A stretch of DNA of 64,000 nt, taken from the NCBI GenBank assembly GCA_024699855.1, contig JAMPIQ010000003.1, forward strand, positions 7,440,001 to 7,504,000, in the 5' to 3' direction. Numbering within the stretch: position 1 is the first letter of the stretch; the number at the start of each line of letters is the position of its first letter. Position numbers and translations under genes: made by a program. The stretch comes from Aphelenchoides besseyi (taxonomy: Eukaryota > Nematoda > Chromadorea > Rhabditida > Aphelenchoididae). Below are positions 1-12,982 of this stretch, piece after piece. The notes beneath the pieces were generated by a model, which was not told the DNA's origin, did no database searches, and saw only the letters and a list, made by a program, of their open reading frames with translations.

Positions 1-456
1 ACATTAAGTTTTCCGTAAATTGGATCGAAAGACGATGGACTAACGACCAACTTATGCTATTGGTTCTAAATTTTAATTTTGATTTATTGTACGAGTTTCA
101 TCATTTAATTTGTTTTGTTTTTGTCGACGGTTCATTATTCACTTGAAGCCCATTAAAATATGAATGTGATAGAGTTTTAAGTAAAATATAACAAGGCGAC
201 GACACAGATTTGTAATTAGGTCGTAGACCATTTTTATTTCGGTTTGGCTATTTGGTTTTATTAGCGCTTGTAGAACTCGCATTGAATATTTGGTTGGGAT
301 GCCGAAGCCACGTTTTAAACTTGATTACCGGGCACATATCAGAGGAAAGTCGCAAAGTGTTATAAACTCATGGGTGTGTGCAGAGGCGAAGCGACTTCGT
401 GCAAAAGATGAAAGTTGCTGACGAGGAATGAACGAAACATTATTGAACGTTACTAG

Positions 457-1480
457 AGTCAACATCGTCGCAAAACTGAGTTTGCCGCAAAGAGGAACGC
501 AACGGCCAGAGAAGCGTTCAAGTTGATCACGAATAAACCGTTCAAAGAACGAACTGAGGAGGATCGAAAAAACTTGCAAATGTCGTGGAGGTACATGGTG
601 AACTCCACTCTCGCAACATTGGAAAACTTCGACAGGCAACGCGAGACTCGCTTGTCGGCATTGCGAAAAAAGGTTGGATGGTTGTCGAGTTTGACAAACT
701 TTTGTAGGGTATCGAGGAAGCCGATTTTTACGTCGAGGATCCTGAGACATTTGCGGTCCCGACAGATTATCCCCACCGCACAAATAGGGTAACTCCCTCC
801 TTAAGCAGAAATTCTCGTTATTTGCCTCATAAATGTCAGCATTGTTTGTCTATTCGTTAAAAACCCACAAACGTTCTCTCGTGGCATTTAAAAAAGCGTT
901 TTTCTTGTGGAAAGAGGTGGTAATCTATATAACACCCCTACGAGTTTACGGAAAGAAAAGTTTAGTTTATTTCTTAAAATCAGTAAATTGGGTTACGAAA
1001 GAATACAACAAATGATGGGAGTTTAACGGTTTAGAAGGTCGGGTCTTTGCAACGGAAAGAAATGCGGCACATGCAAAATTTTATATGAACGAAAGCCCAA
1101 TGATTGGCCTGGAGGTTGTCCGCTGTGTTTTTTAAATAGTCGCAATCTGAATTCTCACATTCAAAGTATACATTGTGGGACAATTGCAGAAGCTCGGGCA
1201 GCAGTTATGGAAACAATCGGAACGTAAGTACCGAATTCTTGTTTTTTCAGTTTTAATTTTTAGTGAGACCGACGAACAACATATTTTGACTGCGGCACAT
1301 TTATCCTTCAAACTTGATCAATCGGAAAAAATCGAAGAAACCGAAGAACGCACTCTTTATCAATCATCCCAAACCGTTCCTTCGGAACGAATTAATTGCG
1401 GAGCAACAGAAAACGAAGACATGACTGATCTTGTTTGCTCGCTAATTCGGAATGGTTGTTTTTCTTGGAAAAATGTTTGA
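457..1480 (+). CDS. Unrecognised zinc-finger-like gene (incomplete model)
   Basis: Three exon-like blocks read on the plus strand. Block 1 (457-672) follows a TACTAG acceptor and encodes a basic, helical stretch; a 35-nt intron (673-707) then joins it in frame to an acidic block ending near 788. Block 2 (1035-1223) has a Cys-rich part with CGTC and then CPLC followed by two histidines (SHIQSIH), which looks like an atypical C2H2 finger with CX2C and HX4H. A 40-nt intron (1224-1263) joins it to a last exon that ends in a stop at 1480. The link between 788 and 1035 does not keep phase, so at least one exon is missing, and no start codon is assigned. I do not recognise the family. It lies just upstream of a decayed retrotransposon, so it may be a host gene or a transposon-derived one. 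Confidence 0.4.
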
Positions 1481-1714
1481 CCAAGAGTCACAAATGTTGT
1501 ATACAATAGTGTACTGTTTGTTCTCAATTGTCCTCCCGCCCAGAATATCTTAACACAGAAGGCCAAGACGCCACGATCCCTCGGCCTCTTGTGTTGTCTG
1601 ATTGTTTTTGATTTTGTATTCATACTTTATTGGGCTCCGACCCTAGTTAATAAAGTGTTATTGTAACTACCCATGAACAGGACAAATAGTTTTAACAGTT
1701 AAATTGTACAAAAA

Positions 1715-3110
1715 TTGTTCCTCATCTCAAATCTACTAAAACAAGATCGGACACTAACACCAAGCACACAAGAAGCCGCCGAATTTGCATGCGCATTCTA
1801 TGAAGAATTATACTCTGACAATACGACCAAAATCAAGTACGGACACAAATCCACAAATCACATTACCCATCACAAGCACCGAACTAAGGGGAGCTGCGAA
1901 ATCGATTAAAGGAAACACAACATCTGGGATCGACGGCATCACATCGAAGGTCACCAAATACGGAAATCTTCGCATATGTATCAATTAGCAGCTTTGACTA
2001 ATGACATGCTATTTTCAGGACATGTAACAACCGATTTTGTACACGCATCTACAATTCTATCTCACAAAAAGGGAAATCGCTGCGATATTACCAAATACAG
2101 ACCAATCAGCTTGCTATCAACACTATACAAACTAATCACTAGAGCAATCAGGCAACGTATCCAAAACACCGTTCTAACACAATTACCGAACTATCAGACT
2201 GGGTTTCGAGTGACTTTCTCAACACGTCTGGCCCCATTAATTTTTATTATAGTACTTCAACATGCAATCAATCAAATCAACTGCGATGCAAATAAAGGAT
2301 TAACAATAAACAACATGAAATTACGACTGCTCATCTATGCCGATGATATTGTCCTAATCACCAGCAATCCGATAGAACTGCAATTAATGATCATTAAACT
2401 ATCAGAAAATTGCGAAAAGGTTGGCCTAAAAATTAACCTCAAGAAAACAACATGGATGAACGGAAATCGAGACAACAGTTGGATCGAACACTCGATCAAA
2501 TTGAACAACCAGGTAATAAAAAGAACTCATTCTTTCGTTTATTTAGTGCAATCACTACAATACCGTCGTGATCACACAAGTTCAAAATTAGAAAACGTAT
2601 CTCAGCCGGATGGTCAGCATTCGGAAATATGTCAAAACTGTCGACCACCGTCGAAATTCCCGTTCATTTTCCCGCCCATTCGCGCCTACCCGGAGCGCAA
2701 ATGGACGACCCAATTGGCCCGCCTCTTTTTAGGATCAACCAGTTTTAGCGACAGTCCTTTTTTGATACTTTGTTGAACTTGTTTATTGCGCTCCAATAAA
2801 CATCCTAGTTAATCCCTGTCTCAGTGTCTTACGGTGCGAGACAAAACTTTTGGTCGACAAAAAAGTATAAATCTATCTTGAGAAACGTTACTTCAACATG
2901 GTATTCTACCCTCAATGCTGTACGGATGCGGAACATGTGCCGCTACAAACGGCCAATTGCAGAAAATCACTAACAAAAGCAATGAAGAGACGAATGCTTA
3001 GAGTGAGACTATTAGACAAAAAATTATTAAAATGCATCAGAAATGTAACAAAAGTTAACAATCTAATTTCAGAATACGAAAAAAGAAAATGGAAGTTGCA
3101 ATTCTGAAGT
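1715..3110 (+). mobile_element. Degenerate RTE-like LINE retrotransposon (reverse transcriptase relic)
   Basis: Broken reading frames match a non-LTR reverse transcriptase in the right order: the pre-fingers part with FACAFYEELYS (about 1770), GIDGI (about 1925), YRPISLLSTLYKL (about 2095), the catalytic YADDIVLIT (about 2338), GLKINLKKT (about 2425), and a C-terminal part with MKRRMLRVRL and EYEKRKWK (about 2980-3095). The wording of these motifs is closest to what I know of the RTE clade. Between the GFR motif and YADD the palm is shortened by an internal deletion. Several frameshifts and stops are present, so it cannot make an active enzyme. No endonuclease domain is visible upstream, which fits 5' truncation. 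A CAA/AAT-rich simple repeat near 3253-3275 may be the 3' tail that RTE elements usually carry. Confidence 0.85.
2639..2843. mobile_element. Probable solo LTR nested in the RTE relic
   Basis: A 205-bp block interrupts the reverse transcriptase similarity. It begins TGTC and ends GACA, the TG...CA ends with a short inverted repeat that LTRs show. It is flanked on both sides by AAAC (2635-2638 and 2844-2847), a plausible 4-bp target-site duplication. It holds an AATAAA polyadenylation signal near 2797. Upstream sequence reads as RTE up to the motif GNMSK and RTE similarity resumes after it. No internal retrovirus-like genes are seen, so this would be a solo LTR left after recombination. The family is not known; the 4-bp duplication would suit a Gypsy-like or BEL-like element. 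Confidence 0.6.
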
Positions 3111-3729
3111 TGGTTGGTCAGAAACGTTCGGCCGATGTCTCGCACTTCACGGCGTGTATCAGCCAACAACAATCAACAAAATTGCAATAAACAGAAGATC
3201 ACACAACGTTCATCATACAGATTCAGTCAACTCAACAGTTTTATTAAACTTTGCAACAACAACAATAATAGAAATATATGAAATCATTTCTTGTTTGTCC
3301 ACTTGATTGGCTGAACGAGCCCATTGGACAACCACTCGGCTTCCACTTCTGACACATTTTGCATGAGTGGTTTAGTTCAGTAGACGATTGTGATAAACTG
3401 GAAAGGTTGTTTCGCCTATTTCGGTTGTGGTGATCGTGAAAAGCTTAGCGGTTTAAGATCACGTTTGAAAGACGTGGATTTCGTTATTCTCTTCAACGGT
3501 TATTAGCAGGAATTTGTGTATTCTGATGCACTTATGAATCCGAAGTACAAAGCACGAAATTTGCTGCAAAGATTATTCGGGTGAGATTGTCAGTGCAATC
3601 CACACAATTGGATTCTGAACGCAGGCAGAAAATGCGACCGAATGGCGCGCCAGCTGCGACCGAATAGCGCGCCAGCTGCGACAGGAAAGCCTCGACCGCT
3701 TTTCTTCATCGTTATTGTTTTCCGTCGAT
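3111..3729. other. Intergenic stretch with simple repeat and tandem repeat
   Basis: No coding exon recognised. It holds the CAA-rich probable LINE tail near 3253 and a GC-rich tandem repeat at 3634-3683 just before the peptidase gene. Confidence 0.6.
3634..3683. repeat. 22-bp GC-rich tandem repeat
   Basis: Two 22-bp units (3634-3655 and 3656-3677) differ at one base and are followed by the first bases of a third unit. Each contains a GCGCGCC core; the first unit holds the palindrome GGCGCGCC. It lies about 50 bp before the start codon of the peptidase gene, so it could be promoter or 5' UTR sequence. Confidence 0.9.
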
Positions 3730-5256
3730 ATGCGTCCGGTATGTTCTGTTGATATTTTATTTTGCTATTTGATTATTTTATCTTCAGTTTGTTGTTGTTC
3801 GAGGAAAGGATCGAACGATCGAAGTTACAGCGCGAAATAATGGTACAATTACCGAGGACACTCTTCGTGGAGCTTTTCTATTGGAGCAGGACGTGCCAAT
3901 CGGACTATTCAGGAACAACAGAGCTTTGGAGTAGGTTTAAAGGTTTTATTGAGATATTACTTTTGTTTTGTTAGGCATTTTGAATTAAATTTCGAATAAA
4001 TTTGTAATGTAAACTTTCAGGCGCCGTCGCGAAGGAAGTGACTACGTTTTCGAATTCGACGATGATTGGATGGGAGCTGAGTTTACGTTATGTTGGGAAG
4101 AAGCGCGACGTTCCCGAGCAATCACACCAATTGATCAAAGTATTTTTTTATGGTTTTTTCATCTAAGCCTTTAATTAATGCTTATTTAGGCGAGCGACCA
4201 GCTTCTCGATACGTCAATGATGGTACTTTTTATGCTGCATCCTCAATTTTGTATTGAACTTCATTTTTAGAGGAATTGGCAAAGAGTCTACATGACTTTC
4301 TTTTTTTCATGCCACGTGATCAACCGGCTCTTCGTGATCCAGAAAAGCCGTATGTTCCATCTTCTCGAAAGCCCATTGAATTTGTCGACGGTGGTAGTGT
4401 TACTCCCATATCAACATCAGCTGCTGTCACATATCAGCATAGATCTCACAAACTTCTCGAAGTTTACGATGACAATTCTTCAAACCACGATCGAAGTATT
4501 GTGGAAATTGCTAAAATTATGGATCCGAAAATACGTCATCAGATGAAAGTGAGCCATTTAAAATTTCTTTTTGAAGTATTTTTTGTATCTATTTTAGGTT
4601 GTCGTCGTGGATGAAGACCGTGATTTCATTATTCTTCGATCAGTGAACGATACCGGCGTATTTGGTGACTCCTATCCATATTCACTTAGATGTCCGAGAA
4701 ATTTCGAATGGTTTGTCGGATTCGGCTTGAGTCACAAGACTGAGAAAGGACGCCACATAACTCATCGAACTGGAAGAATTATGTCGATCCGTGCAGATTA
4801 CAGAGGCCGATATAAATCTGATTCGGCGATCGGCGGCGGCGATTCTGGTGGGCCATGCTTTTCAAGCGATCGTGCATTAATCGGGATACTGGTTTCTTCG
4901 ACAACTTCATCGCCTAATTTGTCTAAAACGTACCGTCAACAGTTGGTGGAAGACGGAATTGACGACGCTTCATGTCATCCAGGAGAATCTTTAATTGCTG
5001 CAGCTGATCGCATATGGGAAGCTTTTGAGGTAATTCGTGTTCAAAAAAGTTTTCAGGTTAAATTTATTTTTAGAAATATATGGTTCGTTCGGGCTCAGAA
5101 GTAATTCGAGGTGAAACAAATCCATTGGATTGCGACATTCGGAAACGTCGTTTTTTGCAGGTAATTTTGACTGTTAAAATACCCCTTCATTAGTTATTCA
5201 ACAATAATTTTTTATTTTAGACCAAATACGAGCCTCCTATGAAGCGTGGAAATTGA
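3730..5256 (+). CDS. Trypsin-like (chymotrypsin-fold) serine peptidase
   Basis: The model starts at an ATG (3730) in a 9-nt coding exon ending at a GT donor, then continues through exons near 3788-3930, 4021-4140, 4191-4210, 4271-4550, 4599-5031, 5074-5161 and 5221-5256. The strongest signal is GGGDSGGPCF (about 4845), the nucleophile motif of trypsin-like peptidases, followed by LIGILVSSTT. DRDFIILRS (about 4618) fits the catalytic Asp strand and AVTYQHRSH (about 4422) is a possible catalytic His strand, although the usual TAAHC is absent. There is no clear signal peptide; the N-terminal half (FVVVRGKDRTIEVT onward) is unlike known proenzyme domains. A role in intracellular or nematode-specific proteolysis is inference. 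An AATAAA lies 35-40 bp after the stop. Confidence 0.78.
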
Positions 5257-5820
5257 ATTACCGAAAGATTCTTGTTTCTTATGTGTTCGTTTAATAAACT
5301 AATCGATAGTTTGCTTTAAGACTGCACTTTGAAATAACAGTAGTTTTTCTTGAGAACCCTCCAAGTAACACACATTACGGATTCTGTCGTTGAGCACTGA
5401 TTAACTCATTGTTGTTGATCAATACAAACTTTTTGAGTTTGTGATTAGCTAGAACCAAAATCTGAAGCTCACGAGTCGCAAACCAAAGAAGACATGAATT
5501 CAATAGCGTTTCTAGTAAACTTTAGACACTTCGACGAACAGTTGCTTCGATTACTATTCGTGTTATTAGAACGCGATCACCACCCAGATGAGCAGTAATC
5601 AAACAAACTGTAAAGCCTAAGAAATCGAGAACACAACTCAAAGATTGATTTCCTGAACATCACTGATCACATCAATTTCTTCTTACAAACATTACGATCG
5701 TCTTTAAAAGATGAGAATGTTCGGATGAAGACATCGACTGTTCATTTGATATCTTTCGGATAATCCCTATATTCTATCATCTGCAAATGAAAACAGTTTA
5801 GATTTTCAGGTGGAATTAAG
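5257..5820. other. Intergenic, nothing recognised
   Basis: AT-rich sequence after the peptidase gene, with a polyadenylation signal near 5293. No coding exon identified. Confidence 0.5.
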
Positions 5821-6132
5821 ACTCGAAGAAGACGGGCGTCGTATACAAAGTAGTGAACTTGAAAAACCGTCGCAAAACTCAACTTTCCGAAGAATAGAAA
5901 CGCGACAAAGACGAACGATTGGTCGAGAAAGAAAAACGAAAACGTCAAAGGTAAGTCCGACTATTCGGTGGTGTATGATTCAGTTGTTAGTCGAGAGCAC
6001 GAGGATCAGGACGATACGCTCTTCGAGATACCGAACCGTGTGTTCAACAGTGAAATCGAAGTTCGTCGTTCGGAGGCGAGAACTCAGACGAGCTATTCAT
6101 CCGAAGAACTTCAAGATTCTGTTCAGCGTTGA
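5821..6132 (+). CDS. Weak candidate: short charged protein, unrecognised
   Basis: Exon-like blocks with splice signals can be joined into one frame: a basic run with KKTGVVYKK, then DKDERLVEKEKRKRQ, then after a GTAAGT donor and TTGTTAG acceptor an acidic part with EHEDQDDTLFEIPNRVF and a stop at 6132. The 5' end is not resolved and no family is recognised. The composition (alternating basic and acidic) looks like a cytoplasmic tail or a disordered protein. It could also be chance. Confidence 0.28.
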
Positions 6133-6304
6133 AATGTCCGCTCAAACATTGCAAATAAACGAGTTAGATCGAGTTCTTTGTGTGGTCATGTTATTCTTGT
6201 AAGTAAAGATTCTTGTATACTTAATGAATCTAAACATTAAATCAAAATCTTTGATTACATGTTCAAAAATGTATTCGTACTTGAACTTGTGTTATTTTAT
6301 ACAC

Positions 6305-8021
6305 ATGGATGTTTCTTTGTGTAGTATTTCCGCGTCAATTCTTGTAATTCGAAATCTTTTCCACAAGGTAATTCAATCCGCGAAACCCACAAGCCGCAAA
6401 CGGCAAATGTGATTGAGACTCTTACATCCATCTTTTATACTCTAATTTATGAAAAGGTGGAAATGAAAACTTTAAGAATAGCTTTTGACAAAATTTATCC
6501 TTTTGTGAATCCGCGTTGTTCACGCTTTCCAACCTATCGACCAAGCAAACTATGTTCTCGACCCGGTTTTATGGTAGAGGTAAAATTCCTTTGTTTCAAA
6601 CATACCAAAATGTATAATAGATTTACTACATGATTGCCCAACACATAAACGTGACTATCGAACCGATTGACGCTACTTGTATACCCTTTCATGAAAAGGT
6701 TGAAGGTTTGTACAATGGTAGTTACGATTTGTTTGGGTGCGTTTAAATGTGATTGCTTGTAACTATTTGTCTTTTAGATACCCTGTGGAAAGCACAAAAG
6801 GACGTCTGGACGATTTCGACTTCAGCGAACCTCTTTACGAAGTTATACAGTGTATTGAAACCGCTTATTTGTCGAATATTTAGAGCACAACGAAGTTTGC
6901 TGTAAAGAGATCGGATAGCCAAATCAAATCGATTTTTAATTTTTTCACCGTTTATGGCGTCGACGTCTATTTTCTACTGTTTGCTGCGTTCTTCGTATTC
7001 ACAGTCTTTGGGGTTCTAGTACGATTAACGGAATTTCGCTTGTTTCTACGAGAGCAAATTGGAATCGGAGAGTTTTTGTGGCAAATGCTAAGATTGCAGT
7101 TGATTCAATCAGAGAATTTGGCATACAAACTGAAAGCTGGTATGGTTATTTTAAGTTACTGGTCGAACATTCTTTCAGGAAACATTTCCTTAATAACTTT
7201 TGCGTTCTTCCAATGTGTGCTTGTGATTAGTCTTTATCAAAGCTGGGTACTGACCTCTTTGGTTCGTTCAAGATCCATACTCCCATTCAAGATTCAAGAT
7301 CTGTTGACGGTAATCAAAAACAAACAATTTTACTTTGTTGCTGCTCGAGAGAAAGAATGGTATTACGAAATGATTAACAAGTCCTTTGAGTCGCCATTCT
7401 ACGAACTTCGAGGAGCGATGGTTGAGAATCCAACGAGAATTGTGCATAAAAATTCTCGTGTATTGGAGGAGTTGAATGGCGGTCGAGCGATTGCGGTTAT
7501 TCAAGATGACACGGAAATTTCCTTTTTGGTTACCAAAGAATGCAATTTGGTTTACTTGGATGTAGGTGATTACGAAATTCGGACTAAACACATTGACAGA
7601 CTATATTTCCGCCTACATTCGAGCGAATTATGATCCGAAAGAATCATCCACTGTAAGCATAGCTCCTTATTTGGTCATTCAAATTCAAGGTTGAAAGCTA
7701 TGAACGAATCCATTAGAGCGTTGCGACTAGACATTTACAAGACCTTTCTGAAATACCAACGTTACCGACCACCCAGGTAGAAACATAAAAGTAATGAGAA
7801 TAACCAAACGGTTTAGTATGTGTCAAAATCATTCACATGGACCGGAGAAATTAAGTGAGGAGTTGCAATGTTTCATTTCAATTTCATAAATTTCAGCAAT
7901 GGCTCCTTACATTGGTGTTCTGATTCTGTATTTCGTGGGAATTGGAACCGGGATACTTGTTTTTGGCTCGGAACGATTACTATCGAGCATCAAAAAACGA
8001 AGTTTTGTATTCGTTGTTTAA
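6305..8021 (+). CDS. Ionotropic glutamate receptor-like ligand-gated ion channel
   Basis: After a possible short leader exon (ATG 6305; a second ATG at 6463), the exons give the layout of an iGluR-like channel. A first ligand-binding lobe runs from MKTLRIAFDKIYPF through DLFGYPVEST and FSEPLYE. A first membrane segment follows (VYFLLFAAFFVFTVFGVLV, about 6965), a pore/M3 region (ISLITFAFFQCVLVISLYQ, about 7190), the start of the second lobe PFKIQDLL (7285), and a last membrane segment (MAPYIGVLILYFVGIGTGI, about 7905) before the stop at 8021. The M3 lacks the SYTANLAAF signature, so this is a divergent, nematode-type member and its ligand cannot be named. Introns are tiny: 7566-7599 is 34 nt. 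It would sit in the plasma membrane. Confidence 0.72.
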
Positions 8022-8169
8022 GTGTTTTGCAAAAAGAAGTTTATTTGTTAGCCGTTTTGTTTGGTCAAAATCTACCCGTAAGAATGGTCAAACAAAATAA
8101 CATAATAAATAGCAAGAATGTTTTCGAATGAGCAAATGACTTGTGTGATTCTCTTACGTGCCTTCAACT

Positions 8170-8780
8170 TTACGGCCATGACCACGGATGAAACGGTTTG
8201 GGTCGAAGCATATCAGCACAACGAAAACGTCGAACATCGATTTTATATGCCAAACTGCAAAGCGAGGAGATTGAACGATTTTGTATGTGAAATACCTTGA
8301 ATTTTCGCTTCTTATTAGCGTTACATTGGAAACAATGTCAAATGCAATCACGTCTTCATTGTATTTGTCCATGATCTCTTCACCTTCGAAGTATTCACCC
8401 GGTCGAATGATTACATCCGTGTGGATGGGATCGGAAAGCTTTTCGAAATCGTCGTATTCGCAACATTGAACATAAAGTGGTTGTCGGTCGCCATAACTTT
8501 TGTCCATTCCACCAACCCACCCGGACTTATTGCGACACGACAATCTCACCGCTCTCTCATCACAATCCTAAGAACGAAGTTAAAGTCGAGAAAACAAAGC
8601 TCAACTTACAGCGTATGTTTTCTCGAAACAATTGGGTTTGGAGCACAAGAAGACCGGTTGAGCGTTTCGATAAACTTCGATGCCGTACGGAATTTTGTTG
8701 TTACCACAGAAACTACTCAGACAAAATGGTAGCAAAAGTGATAACAAAAATATCAATCGACTAATCTGTTGCCAACTCAT
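8170..8780 (-). CDS. Small secreted cysteine-containing protein, nematode-type family
   Basis: Minus-strand model in three exons. It starts with MSWQQISRLIFLLSLLLPF, a clear signal peptide ending near CLSSFCG. The mature part has PVFLCSKPNCFEKTYADC, then after a 42-nt intron a compact domain with WVGGMDKSYGDRQPLYVQCC and IIRPGEYFEGEEI, and after another 42-nt intron YKIDVRRFRC, ending in a stop at 8170. The even spacing of Cys residues suggests disulfides in an extracellular protein. The pattern resembles secreted proteins I associate with nematodes, but I cannot name the family or the function. It is convergent with the channel gene, 148 bp apart. Confidence 0.72.
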
Positions 8781-9865
8781 TTCTAAAGCAAAATTACGTC
8801 AGAAATACCATCGGATAACACGCACAATAACTAAACGCTCCATTGCATATCCAAGTGTTTGATTGCACAATTCAAATCGCACGATTCACACTCAGCACTT
8901 GACCTCCCGACGAAATTCAACGCGCAGAAGCGGGCAATCAAATTGCGATCGAAAGCTGCCGATGGTTTTAAGGTCAAAAGCATTTTCACGGTCTCTTTTT
9001 ACTGCGCGAATGCTGAGCGACAAGTTGGGAAGAAAGTGAGAACAACAAAGCATAGGAACGACCAAAAACTAAGATCAAGACCGTCGGAGCAAAAACGTTG
9101 AGATGCGATTATCCAACTTTCGACTACTAAATTGCGATGATCAGCGGGAAAACGAGACGAACAGCAGTGTGTGTGATCACCGCAAAACACTTCGATTGAC
9201 AATGAAAAGCAAAAAACACACGAACTCGCGCACGTTCGAGCGATGTGCCTCAGGGGCTCCAGTAATTCGCGCAATTTCTGTGTTTTTGCATTTTTTCGGC
9301 AATTCAACCTCGAATCATCTCAAAGTACCGCAAACAGGTTATCAAAGAAACAGTCATTTTGCGGCCATAATCGTTGGCAAACATCGAATGAAACTCAAAC
9401 GACGAGGACAAAACTAATTTCTGGCTTTTGCTGTGAAAACGCGGCGAAGAAACGAAAAGAGAAAACGACTCTCAACCCATGGCTTTTTGATAACAACCAT
9501 CTGATTAATAGCCTCGAGTTGGTTAACATGAGCACTAGATCTTTTGTTTCTAAAAACTCGTACAGAGCTAAAAATCCGGAAGGTGGACTTCAGCTCCGTA
9601 GACTGCACGTATTTCAGAGCCCTATTGCGTCTTGTGCAACCAAATTGGGCTCCATCGCTGAATAAACATTGCGCTTGTCGGGCTCTCACGTCCGAATGCA
9701 TTGAATTAAACGCGCGTAGTTGTCGTTGGAAACGTAAAAGACCGAAACAATTTCGCTTCTTAATCTAAGGTCTTTAACTTGAAGATCGTCGAATTGGAAT
9801 CAGGTATATGGATTTATTGAACAAAAACAACAAAACTAATCAATTTCACCTAATAATGAGAATCG
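8781..9865. other. Gene-free stretch of about 1.1 kb
   Basis: Several overlapping open frames occur on both strands between 8860 and 9770, none with a recognisable domain or a convincing splice pattern. It lies upstream of the minus-strand secreted-protein gene and downstream of paraplegin. Confidence 0.5.
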
Positions 9866-12755
<2,890 letters not shown>

Positions 12756-12982
12756 TGTCACATTGAAAAACTAAACAAAATCATTTAGAAATGTGGAAAA
12801 TGAAATCATCACCAAACAACAAAATGTCGATGGTCACTTAAACAAAACACACTTGTCTCCTCCGTTCAAGAGTTGACACCCGACCCAAAAAAAGCGAAAA
12901 TACTCATTTGTAGCAGAAGGTTATTTACGACCGTTTAACTGCTCAGTGCACTCGATGATCTTTAGTTAAGAGCTCATTTCAG
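12756..12982. promoter_or_regulatory. Divergent promoter between SPG7 and ATXN7L3
   Basis: Only 227 bp separate the two start codons, which point away from each other, so both promoters must lie here. No TATA box stands out. The plus-strand side ends with TTTCAG directly at the ATXN7L3 ATG, a possible trans-splice or 5'-intron acceptor. Confidence 0.6.
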
